From contig OZ022257.1 of NCBI GenBank assembly GCA_963978905.1, positions 44,154,203 through 44,218,202 on the forward strand: DNA of 64,000 nt. Direction: 5' to 3'. This document shows positions 35,031 through 44,747 of the stretch, in pieces. Below the pieces are notes generated by a model that saw only the letters and a program-made list of their open reading frames with translations, did not search any database and was not told the DNA's origin. This DNA is from Trichostrongylus colubriformis (taxonomy: Eukaryota > Nematoda > Chromadorea > Rhabditida > Trichostrongylidae). Each line of letters starts with the position of its first letter. Within the stretch, counting starts at the first letter, position 1. Both the position numbers and the translations under genes were made by a program.

Positions 35031-35185
35031 TGCGCCAAGTGTCTTCATCAAGCAACTTGCAATGGAGACCCCTTGTAAACCTAACCACCGTCACTGCAAA
35101 ACCTGGTTGCCTGGATTCTTGGATGAATCAAAGGGATGTCTTCATTGCGAGAAGCTTGATGAAGGCTTTTGGCGCACAGCTCCCC
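35031..35185. repeat. Short inverted-repeat element
   Basis: GCGCCAAGTGTCTTCATCAA and its right-hand counterpart (complement GCGCCAAAAGCCTTCATCAA) form arms of about 45 bp separated by about 65 bp. MITE-like; no coding capacity. Confidence 0.55.
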
Positions 35186-35314
35186 TTTGGGAGAAGTGAG
35201 ATTTTTTGAATTTTCCTTGACCCAACATTTGACCCTACCTCCATCCTCAGCCAATCATGGATGCTCGTCGTTAGGAGACGGATCGAGCCAAGAAAGGCGG
35301 CTGCAACTAAAAAG

Positions 35315-35557
35315 GGGGTGGGGTCCACGAGGTCGAATTTCCGCTTCGCGGCGTTTCACTCGCGGCGCCCCCGTACGACTCGCCGTATCGAATGCCCTTG
35401 ATCGGCCGGCTGAGCGTGACTGCGTCACGTCTGCGCTTTCCACCCATACCACACTGCCTCGCTTGAAGTCTGCCATGCCCTGCCACTGGCACTCGCACCC
35501 GCTGTGCCGCTCATCGCGCGCGGCCGCGCGGAAATTCGACCTCGTGGACCCCACCCC
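35315..35557. repeat. Palindromic MITE, family B
   Basis: Perfect 30-bp inverted repeats (35315-35344 and 35528-35557, arm core GTGGGGTCCACGAGGTCGAA) enclose a GC-rich 183-bp centre with further CpG-rich self-complementary stretches. It stands out from the AT-leaning surroundings. Confidence 0.8.
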
Positions 35558-38277
35558 TAAAAAGGCCGTCCCCTCACAGACGAGCCTTTCGCGGCGGATT
35601 TTGATGCACATAGTCGTCCTAGACCCCTAGGACTCAAGTGGATTACTCCTTTTAAGGATCACTTATCATCCACATTACCACTATCATCGTCTTAAAGAGT
35701 GATGCCACTCGAAGGTGGACGAGCGGCTATAATCTGCGTTCGCTCAATTTTCCGTGCGCAGTCGTCAGAGTTTACATCAGGGAAACTAGCGGTTTTCTTT
35801 CTTAGAGTAATTCAGTCTTCCGAATAGGTTCGAGTCTTCCAGGCTCACCCGAACTAAAAAGGTTAGAGCCTTTCCAAGCCGAGGATTAGATGACTATGCC
35901 TTTCCGCGTTGCAGCGTTGATGACATCGCTGATCTGGCACGTACTGCTGCTTCACCGGTGATCGTTAGCTCGCAACGGCGGATTACTTACATTCGCAGAA
36001 ATAATACCATATAACGAGTCAGAACCTTTATGTGCGTTGCACCAGGAAGTCTCTAAACTGTTCTGTTTAGATCCCAGCACGTACTTCCCAGTCACAGTGG
36101 AGCTAAATACATTCGTTTCAATGATGTCCCACTACCTTCTGAACAACCTATTAACTGATTCTAGAAATACGGGTTCATATTGAAGCCATTTGTGTTAAGA
36201 CCGGCTTTAAAAAAACTACCGTAAATACCTTAGTGGGTTACGAATATCTTGCGCACGCAGGAGCTACCGCACGTTGGACGGTGTTGCTCAGATTTTTTTC
36301 TCGCCTGATCCTTAATCGCATATGCCGCGCACTAAGTTAACATGCGGCTATGCAGAAAGCCTGGTTTCTTTGAATTATACAACCCCGATCATTTCTACGT
36401 GTGTCACAACCAAGAGAACGCTGTAGAGAATATTGGCCCTCTCATGCTTCCTCTTCGCCGATTCCAAAAAAGATTTGCACGGGCTGCAATAGGAGCTGGG
36501 AAGACCATCACCAAAATAGAGCAATTCGCAGCAGACGCATGGCTGAGTTTGGAAAGGATGGCTTGAGTGAAACGTCAAGGTATTCAAGAAGTAGGAGGTC
36601 TGCCAGATACGCTTACCGCGAAGCTTGGCAATAGAGCCCAGTATTACTGCCCTTTCACTACAAAATATCAAGGTTTCACTTTTTCTCGATAAAATTTTAA
36701 AAAGGATCAGATACCAGGACGCATTAATACTAAAACCGTGCTATCCTAATGAGGGACATTATTTTACATTTTCACGGGACTATGGACAATATTTTTACAC
36801 AAGCCTGAGAAAGAAAGTAGTCCTTTTCCCGTCACTAGGACTAAGGCAAATACATACGCCGCCTGAGTGTGTAGAATGGTACCTCGCAGATTCCTCAAAG
36901 ATGTGCAACTTTTTATATGATGCCCCACTCATTGGAACAGCTCCTTAGAACAAATATCAAAAAAAATGAAGTTCGTAATTTTCCCACCTCGAGCTCTTCT
37001 TGAGAGTATCCATAATGAAACGGAAACGAGGCATCCGGAGACAACTAAGGCACCAGCGATTATGAAAAGTATATTGCTGAAAGGTGAGCTTTGGTTCATG
37101 TGTGCATCGGATGTTATTGCAATGCGGGGGGGGGTCCCACTATGGGCGCTATTTTAACCTAAGCCAACAGAGGAGAGGGGACCCTCTCCCTGCTTTTTTG
37201 AGGGTTAGGTAAATATATACGCTTGAATATCAGAGTGACCCCACAAAGAACCTTGAGGGATACTTAAGTGTGCAGCCTCTAATCAGATCCCCTCATTGCG
37301 ATAGCACTGCGCGTCGCTCGCGATTGCGTATCGCAGCTGAAGAGCAAAAGTATTGGATAGTGAGTAGTGTCCATTAACAAGTTATCCAGTGACAACAGAA
37401 ACAAAGCTTATAATTTGCAGAAATCTTCTCAGTAATGGTGGGTGCTTACAAAGATATTACTGGCGGCGATGACTGCTTCATCGTTGGCCCCACTGCAACC
37501 TTCGACCACTGCTTAATCATCCCTTCTTCTGCTTATGGTCAGTATGATGTCATCATGTTCCAAAGTTGTGCTATGAAGTCACAGGATATGTATGTAGGAA
37601 GTCAATGTATGTAGAGTTCCTAGGGGAGTGAGATAACGATTATAACGATCCTTGCTGGTACTCTGACACCGACTACTTCCCCTAGTCTTGGTTACCGCTT
37701 GCACTACCATTCCCATCACAGAGACTGGAACCGGAGGGGGGTCCGAAACAAGAGGAAGATTCGAAGAAATGAGCATTTTGTAATAAAAACTCAAGGTTAG
37801 AAGCGATAATAGGCGAAAAAACCCGGACTCAAAAGGGCGACGCTGCGGTGTGTATTCGCTTCCCATTCGTATCAGCGCATCCATTCCGAGTTGCCCTGTA
37901 GGAGACGGGCTGTGGGCCAACGTTAGTTGTAGCACCTGACTCCCAGCGCAGTGGAGTGGCCATTCCCAACTACATAAGCATTCATGTAAGTACATCTAGA
38001 AACAATATAAGAAAGAACAAAGTAAAAAGTAAAGGAAAAAACGAATTTATAATAGAAACATTTTCTTTTGGCACCATGCCAAGGCGTCAAATTGGCGAGA
38101 TTGTGCAATGGCGGTCACTTGAACTCATCCACACTATTCCTGTTCTACCGTAAGCCAAAATTACCCCCTTCCGGTGTCTTCAAGTGGGTTCAGTAATAGT
38201 GATCACACATGCATTTCGAGAGAAAGGGGATCAGACGGGATCAGAGTAGGGCAAATCAAATACGATACAAATCGGTT
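35558..38277. other. No feature recognised
   Basis: 2.7 kb with short frames on both strands (the longest, 138 codons, at 37579-37995 minus, has no recognisable domain). No convincing exon chain. Confidence 0.4.
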
Positions 38278-38340
38278 AGGCGTATAGGCGACTAGGCGAT
38301 GAGGCGGTCAGATTTCAGGCGATTAGGCGGTTAATCGATC
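38278..38340. repeat. Degenerate TAGGCG short-repeat cluster
   Basis: About seven loosely spaced TAGGCG/CAGGCG/GAGGCG words in 63 bp, just upstream of the LTR element. Low-complexity expansion. Confidence 0.5.
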
Positions 38341-38737
38341 TAGAGAACCACGTGTATCATCTAGCCGTCCCCTGGATAGGATGGTGCCACCACGCTTAAA
38401 GGCAGCATTAGGGGAAAGTCGGACGAAAAGTAAAAGAAGTAGTGGATATGAAAGTCGAGATGTCTAGTAACAGGACAGTGAAGAAACAACGAACGGAACT
38501 GGCCAAAAACCCGAGAAATAGGACCCCTTTCCCACTGTTGATTCTCGACGCGGACGACCTTTCCGTCAAGAGGCAGGTAGTCTGATCTAGTTTTTCATTG
38601 GCATGTTGCCAAGTAATTACAAGGGAATGTTTGGAAATACGACAGCATCTATTTTTTGGAGTGAGCTTCAAGCTAAAACTGTGAAAGCGCGCAGCAAAAC
38701 ATTCAATCCTGCCGTATCTTCTTGACCGCTCTCACCC
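38341..38737. other. No feature recognised
   Basis: Left flank of the LTR element. Confidence 0.5.
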
Positions 38738-39287
38738 CAGTCAATCGGGAAATACGTCATCGGGAGGCGGGGTCTACCTGTCAAGAGGCGGAGCATAAGT
38801 GCGTTTGCTGGGTTTTGCGGCGTTCCTACAGCTCAGAATGGCGCTTTTTCACCGGGATTTCGCCGCAGATAGCCTTCTTAGGCCCAGGACTACCATGTGA
38901 GTGACTTCTTCTAGAGATTTCTCCATTACCACATTACCCCTAATGCTGTCTTTAAGTGACGGACGTCTACTAACTAGATACGTATGTGTAAGAGCTGTAA
39001 GAGCTCTGGGTTGTAAGCAATCAATGCCGTCATTAGCGACGGTACGCTGCTCCTCCGATTCACTGATCACGCGAGCTGATTACAGGAGGACGGCCGAGAA
39101 TCGACGCGAGGAACGGCATAAGGATACCCCGCGGACGCCAGGAATGGTTGCTCACCGGACTCCCTGCCGAGACGACAGCCCCGCCAAGCCTCGGGCCCGG
39201 ACGCCCTCCAGCCTCGTGTATTCCTCTGTATGGCTAATAAACTATTCATTCCCATTCCTGTAGTCTGGCATTATAGATACATAACTG
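38738..39287 (+). repeat. 5' LTR
   Basis: About 550 bp, matching the two halves of the 3' LTR (first 245 bp at 47072-47316; last 302 bp at 51263-51564). It contains AATAAA at about 39235, followed by the shared end TAGATACATAACTG, as expected for the polyadenylation region. Exact borders are uncertain by a few bases. Confidence 0.85.
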
Positions 39288-39303
39288 GTAGCAGCGACAC
39301 GGT
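39286..39303 (+). other. Putative primer-binding site
   Basis: TGGTAGCAGCGACACGG directly follows the LTR end. It starts with TGG, complementary to the CCA end of a tRNA, in the expected position. Which tRNA is used was not determined. Confidence 0.5.
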
Positions 39304-40655
39304 CTGCCCGGCGGTGGTTAGTCGTTTCCTTTCTCTTTTTTTAGTTTTAATAACCTTCGATTTTCATTTCTTTCACTCTCTTCTCTCCCTCCGTACTTTT
39401 TCTCTCTTCTTCACGTTCTTCAAGGGGAGCAACTGCTGGCCACAGTTGCGTCTTTTGAGTTATCCTTTTTTCGTTTCGGGCTCTCGACAGGGATTAGCGA
39501 TAACTAACCCAGCTGTTTTTACCCGTTTTTCCTCATTTTTTCTACTAGGCGTTTCTTTCGCTTGTTCCACGATAAACAGCAATTGCTCTTTTTCTCTAAA
39601 TATACCCTGTATCACCGTTTCTTCTTCCGTGTAGCTCCGTCACTATTTTTTGAGTAACTCAGCCGTCTAGTTCAGGGGTTTCCTATGTACGAGCGACGCG
39701 CGCGCGCCTTTCTCTGCAGATTGCTTTTCTTTTCTCTTGTGCACAGTCTATTATGCGCAAAGCTTTCGACTCGTTAGCTCACGCGCTAGATCATAGTCTT
39801 TTTTCTTTTCTTCCACGACTTCACCTTTGCTCCAGAGACTATCAGAGGACCTTTATGGTCAACCCTCTGACACATGTTTTACAAAATCGTGTGATGTTTC
39901 TGATCTGAGGAGATGTCTCCAGGGAATACTACCCCCATTACGTGAATGTTCGGGAAACTGTCGACAGTATTAGAGTGGCACCACAAACAGTGTGAGGTTT
40001 ACGTCCAGTAGTTACGGTACAAACCCCGGGAGGTTGCAGTTGCGACTTAGCTTCAAGCATGTTCGTGAGAGTAGCACCGGACTTGGTGTCCGAGTGAATG
40101 GTACTTATACTCGGTCAGTTATGCGCGCAGATGGTGGTGGAGACTACCGTATAGCTCCAAGCAGCTCACATAGTAGAGACTTTTTCAAATATTCTTATTC
40201 CATTGATTTCTCCGGAGGTCGAACACCGTCGCGACTTGTCAGGAGGCACAATACCGTGCGGGTCGGTTAGTACTCCCAATACAAGGGCATACAGAATACC
40301 ATACCGGACAAAGTCCTGGCCGCTACCGTACCTTCTCAGTTTTCGCGTAGGCGCGCTTGGATGTTTACAGATATTGCGACAATCTCCGCTTCAGCTCGTT
40401 TTCAGGCTCTTATCATCGTTTTTCTCGCTACATCACAAACAATAACCTCAAGTCATCCCATCGCTTCTCACAACATATTTATCACTTTCATTTTCTCGGC
40501 ATTCCACAAGCTTTATCTTTTCTGCATCACCAGTATAATGCAACATTCTCAAAACATTCTTCTCGCGTTTTCCTCGCCCCCTCCCTCGGACCCTATATAA
40601 TTCCCGCGGGCCGGCCAGGGTCATCCTTGTAACTTGTGATCCGTTATCGTCTCAC
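39304..40655 (+). other. Long 5' leader of the LTR element
   Basis: 1.35 kb between the primer site and the first ORF, strikingly rich in pyrimidines on the plus strand (TTTCTTTCTCTT-type tracts near 39320-39620). It may hold the packaging signal. No coding domain is recognised. Confidence 0.5.
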
Positions 40656-43600
40656 ATGCCGGTCACACGCAGCGCTAATTCCGGTTTATCATCTACTGCA
40701 GGGGCTTCTGCCCATCCTTCTGACACACCTCTGGTCAAGGGGGAATCCCTTACAGAGCCCACCCTGTCCGTTCTCGAGGACCTGGAAGACGACACACTCC
40801 TTCGGGGTCGGGACGCAAAGGTCCTGCGTGACGCCACCACAAGTGCTATTACCCAAGTATGGAACGATACGTGCGCTACGGCCGCGCTGTTAACTCGTCA
40901 GATTAACGAAGGCAACGCGGCCCTCACCGAGAAACTCAATGAATCGTTCGCCAGCGTAGGTAAGCGTTTGGACGGCCTTCCCGCAGTGGCTATGCTACAG
41001 CCCGAGTCACCAATGGCTCGCATCACTCCCTTCTCGGGCGCTTCGGAGAACGGGGTGCAGTTCTCGATTTGGTTACGTCGGTTAGAAGACGTCATGCGTA
41101 TGCGTCCTGTCGCGCTTACAGATGAGCAAAGGGCCAACTTCCTCATCGGACACCTGGAGGGGGTGGCGCGCGAGAAGGTCGAGGAACTCGACGAATCGGC
41201 TAAGCGGGTGTACGCTTCGGTGGTGTCGCACCTAGTCGCGTTTTTTGAAAGCCCGCAGCAGCGGTACGTCGCTCGGCAAAAGCTGTCCGCGTGCCGTCAG
41301 GAGCCCGGGAAGCCGTGTACATCGTTTGCGAATCGCATCCTTAATTTAGTCCGTGCAGCAACGTCTGGTCAAGATCCCACTACCCAAAAAGAACGGGTTC
41401 TCGAAGAATTTGTCGCCCGCCTGCGTGGGGACATCCGATACTTCGTTAAGCTGGACAGCCCCTCTTCCTTCGAACAGGCCGTTACAAAAGCCCAAACGGT
41501 TGAACAACTATTAAGTGAGGCAACGGCAGATCGCCTCCTCCATCCCACAACGACTCTCGCTCCCGTTCAGGTGTTGGCCCGCCCCAGCAACCGCGGCGAA
41601 ACACAGCACCAACCAGCAGCTCCTAAGCGGGCTCAGCCTCGACCAAGGATGGGGCAACAACGTCCTTCCCCTTCGAGGAGGGCACCCTCTCCTCAGGTTC
41701 TCCGACCCGCCTCGGAGGAGGCTCGTTGTTTCAACTGCAATGGCCTCGGGCACTTCGCTAACATCTGCCCGTCGGCACGACGACCCCGAGTCCCGGGCCC
41801 CCGCCCTACACCGCGGGGCTTTCCATCGGCCCCGTTCCCGCGCGAAGCCAGCTACAACCATGGTGGTCCTCCTGCTTCCGCCCAAGCTAACGTCCTTTCG
41901 TGCACTTCCTCGCGGCAGCCAGCGCACTCAATCACGCATAACGCCGACAGCCGGGACTGTATCGCCGAACTCACGGCGTCTCTAAAAGACACCCAGGTTC
42001 AGCTTGAGAACTCCCAGGCCCGCGTGGCAGCCTTGCTTCATCGCAATATGGAACTCACTCAGGACCCTCAAGACCACGTACCGTCGCCCCCTTCAGCTAT
42101 GCGTTCACACACCGCTGGGTCATCATCGCTCCCAGATGTGCGGCTCTTATTTTGCCTCTTGCTCACCGTCACTTGTTTCCTCAGCCCTGGCTTGGCTTTC
42201 GACGCCTGGCTCTGTCCTTCGGACGGACCTACCACCTTGTTTTTCCTACGGGACCATCAGAACTGCTCAAGGCTTTTGCCTAACCCTCTGACACAACCTC
42301 ACAGAATATCTTTACACCTCTACCGGCCCAACACTCAGCTTTACTCCTCCCCGGCTTCACTCTGTAAAATAATCCGCCACTCCGTCACCTACTCAGTCAG
42401 TTTCTTCGGAGCTCGCAGAGAACGCCATACCGAAACCCACATGACGGTGTCGACGGAGGAATGCAGGCAAATGATCCTCCACCACCGGTGCCCTCACGGT
42501 CACATGGTCGAGGAGTCGGGGGTTTGGCGTACCCAGAATTCACTCTCATTTGTCTTCCCCTCCGCTCCATTTGGGTGTTGCGTCGATCACTCCATGACGG
42601 TGACCAATTGCTACTCGTACTCAACCACGGTCCATACCCGGCATGCCGATAAGGCTCCTCAAACATCAGCTGGAGACACCTCTGCCTGTTCCTACAAGGA
42701 CGGGAGTTGCACGCTCTCGGACGGCTCCGTGCTCCTCTGGTCACCGATCCAGGAAGAGCAGTGTGGTTATGCCCTGGTCGCGAAATTGACAGGTTCGATG
42801 ATGGGGCCCATTTGGCTCAGCGACGATAAGGAATTCGCCCTCTCTTGGAACGAGCACTCGCGAGTTATTTCCGACTGCACCAAGGAGCTTACGGTAACGG
42901 ACCAGGGTTACGCCATTCAAATTTCCCGACGTCACTCCCGAAGCTCTTCGGGCGACGTTGGCGTAGTAACGTCGAATCAGCTCTCAGCCCAGCTTTTAGC
43001 GGTCGAAGGTGCAACTTACTCTTCCATCAGCGCTCTTTTCCGCAATGCGCTACGTTCCCTTTGTGAACGGACCAATAGTATGGGCTCGGCCGTCCACACA
43101 GCACTGCGCTCGCATCCCACAGCTACCATGAGAACACTTTTGGGTCGGAACGACATAGCCGCGTCATACCTTGGAAGCGGATACGTGGAAGTTAGACGTT
43201 GTATGGCCGTGCCATCTTCGGCCTTACGGGTAGTCCCGTTCAATAATACATGCTACGAATTCCCCCACGTTGAACTTCGCCTTCCTAGTGGCTCTCGATT
43301 CCGGGCTTTCCTCGATCCCACTACGGGAATAGTGCGCAAGCTGGCAACTACGGTGGACTGCGCAGATGCTCACGCGTTTGTGTTCCCGACTCCCAACGGA
43401 GCTAAGAAGTTCTCACCCCGGGACGGTGTTTGGACTGTCATTTCCGCTGCTGAAGCTAAGACTATTCCAACTCACTCGTATTCAATACCAATGCAGTTGT
43501 CTCCTCCGCTGACTGTTTTTCATAACTTAGTTTTGACCAATTTCAGTGAGCTGACAGGAGACAGACAGCTGCAAGAGCTCTGGGTAACCCGCAGCCACGA

Positions 43601-44747
43601 ACGTATATTGGAGCATTTCTCTCACGTCGACTCTACGGAATCCAGTTCGTACAGCCCTTCTCCAAACACGCAGGTGAGTCCTTTCCCATTCTCTCTCCCA
43701 TTTTCCACTTTCGACATATGGGTTTTCTGTTGCTGCGTTTTGGTTAGCCTTTCTTTTGTAAAAGAGCTGCTCATCATTTACGTTAAGCTGTACTCCCCCA
43801 CATGGGCTAACCGTATCCCAGGGTTGCCACCACTTACCGTAGACACCCCACCCGCACCCATGGCAACAAGCACCCCGCGGCCACTTCTTCCCCTCGCTCC
43901 CGCCGCCCCCCTCGCTCAGGGGCACCCCCTTCAACTGAACATCTCGCAGATCGAGATCGACGCAGCGACGGCGTGGCCTCCGCGTGCCTCGATGGTGCCG
44001 ACAGAAGTTCTTTCACTTGACACTTTGCAACCCTACTTTGTCGCGCAAATCCCCATACGTGCTAACGGGGTATACATGTTGGCACTGGTTGATACCGGGG
44101 CGGGTGTAACGGTGGCTAGCCAGGCTATGCTGCCCCTCCTCGGCATTTTCCACCTTCAGCCATGTCAAGTCTCAGCGGCAGTGGGTATGGCGGGCGTTCC
44201 GGTTAAGTTCGTGGGCAGTGCCACTGTCGCCATTCAGCTCGGTAAGCATGCCCTGGACCACGTGGTTCACTTCACAGAATCTAATTGTATTCCGCGGGCA
44301 GCTGACGCTTACAACATCATCTTAGGCAACGACCTGTTGCAGCGGCTCCCCCTGTGGGCACTCAACTACTCCCAACGGACCCTGCTAGTTGGCGGGGAAC
44401 CCATCCCAATTCTCACCCCCTCGCCGGGGTCACCCCCCAGGCAGGATCCACAGCCGCTCTCGGTCCACGTCGCCACCACAACAGTGTTACCGCCCGCGTC
44501 GGAAGTCTTTGTCCCCTGTTACGTAGCTGGCATCGATTCAAAATGGTCTACAATGGTGGTGGATGGGTCGGTACTCGCTCAAGATCACGTCATGGTGGCC
44601 CCAGCGGTGTCCCAGGTGAACGCTCCTCGGCTCTTTTTCAGCAACCCTACCGACACACCAAAGGTACTTTATAAGGGTCAGTATGTTACTTCAGCGAGAC
44701 CCGTTTTCGAACTGCCTAACGGATCGATTGTGGAGTCGTGCTTTTAG
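40656..44747 (+). CDS. Gag - envelope-like glycoprotein - protease polyprotein
   Basis: A single 1363-codon frame starting MPVTRSANSGLSS. Residues 1 to about 340 are a retrotransposon Gag core (ITPFSG...FSIWLRRLEDV, then a helical domain). A CCHC knuckle (CFNCNGLGHFANICP, about 358) and a basic Pro-rich tail follow, then a short coiled coil (about 430-470). At about 495-515 a hydrophobic segment (LLFCLLLTVTCFLSPGLAF) begins an ectodomain of about 500 residues. It is rich in Cys with N-glycosylation sites (NCS, NNT, NFS) and ends in a membrane anchor (IWVFCCCVLVSLSF, about 1020). This is an envelope-like class. After it comes a retropepsin (ALVDTGAGVTVAS, about 1145; IILGNDLL, about 1222). Envelope between Gag and protease is unusual; Ty3-type elements normally place it after pol. 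The glycoprotein superfamily was not identified. A chuvirus- or rhabdovirus-like origin is a weak guess from its Cys/Trp spacing. Confidence 0.85.
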   Translation: MPVTRSANSGLSSTAGASAHPSDTPLVKGESLTEPTLSVLEDLEDDTLLRGRDAKVLRDATTSAITQVWNDTCATAALLTRQINEGNAALTEKLNESFASVGKRLDGLPAVAMLQPESPMARITPFSGASENGVQFSIWLRRLEDVMRMRPVALTDEQRANFLIGHLEGVAREKVEELDESAKRVYASVVSHLVAFFESPQQRYVARQKLSACRQEPGKPCTSFANRILNLVRAATSGQDPTTQKERVLEEFVARLRGDIRYFVKLDSPSSFEQAVTKAQTVEQLLSEATADRLLHPTTTLAPVQVLARPSNRGETQHQPAAPKRAQPRPRMGQQRPSPSRRAPSPQVLRPASEEARCFNCNGLGHFANICPSARRPRVPGPRPTPRGFPSAPFPREASYNHGGPPASAQANVLSCTSSRQPAHSITHNADSRDCIAELTASLKDTQVQLENSQARVAALLHRNMELTQDPQDHVPSPPSAMRSHTAGSSSLPDVRLLFCLLLTVTCFLSPGLAFDAWLCPSDGPTTLFFLRDHQNCSRLLPNPLTQPHRISLHLYRPNTQLYSSPASLCKIIRHSVTYSVSFFGARRERHTETHMTVSTEECRQMILHHRCPHGHMVEESGVWRTQNSLSFVFPSAPFGCCVDHSMTVTNCYSYSTTVHTRHADKAPQTSAGDTSACSYKDGSCTLSDGSVLLWSPIQEEQCGYALVAKLTGSMMGPIWLSDDKEFALSWNEHSRVISDCTKELTVTDQGYAIQISRRHSRSSSGDVGVVTSNQLSAQLLAVEGATYSSISALFRNALRSLCERTNSMGSAVHTALRSHPTATMRTLLGRNDIAASYLGSGYVEVRRCMAVPSSALRVVPFNNTCYEFPHVELRLPSGSRFRAFLDPTTGIVRKLATTVDCADAHAFVFPTPNGAKKFSPRDGVWTVISAAEAKTIPTHSYSIPMQLSPPLTVFHNLVLTNFSELTGDRQLQELWVTRSHERILEHFSHVDSTESSSYSPSPNTQVSPFPFSLPFSTFDIWVFCCCVLVSLSFVKELLIIYVKLYSPTWANRIPGLPPLTVDTPPAPMATSTPRPLLPLAPAAPLAQGHPLQLNISQIEIDAATAWPPRASMVPTEVLSLDTLQPYFVAQIPIRANGVYMLALVDTGAGVTVASQAMLPLLGIFHLQPCQVSAAVGMAGVPVKFVGSATVAIQLGKHALDHVVHFTESNCIPRAADAYNIILGNDLLQRLPLWALNYSQRTLLVGGEPIPILTPSPGSPPRQDPQPLSVHVATTTVLPPASEVFVPCYVAGIDSKWSTMVVDGSVLAQDHVMVAPAVSQVNAPRLFFSNPTDTPKVLYKGQYVTSARPVFELPNGSIVESCF

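Noticed and set aside
41511..41927. Antisense frames inside the Gag-pol and helicase genes
   Set aside because: These are shadows of GC-rich coding sequence with biased third positions; no domains.
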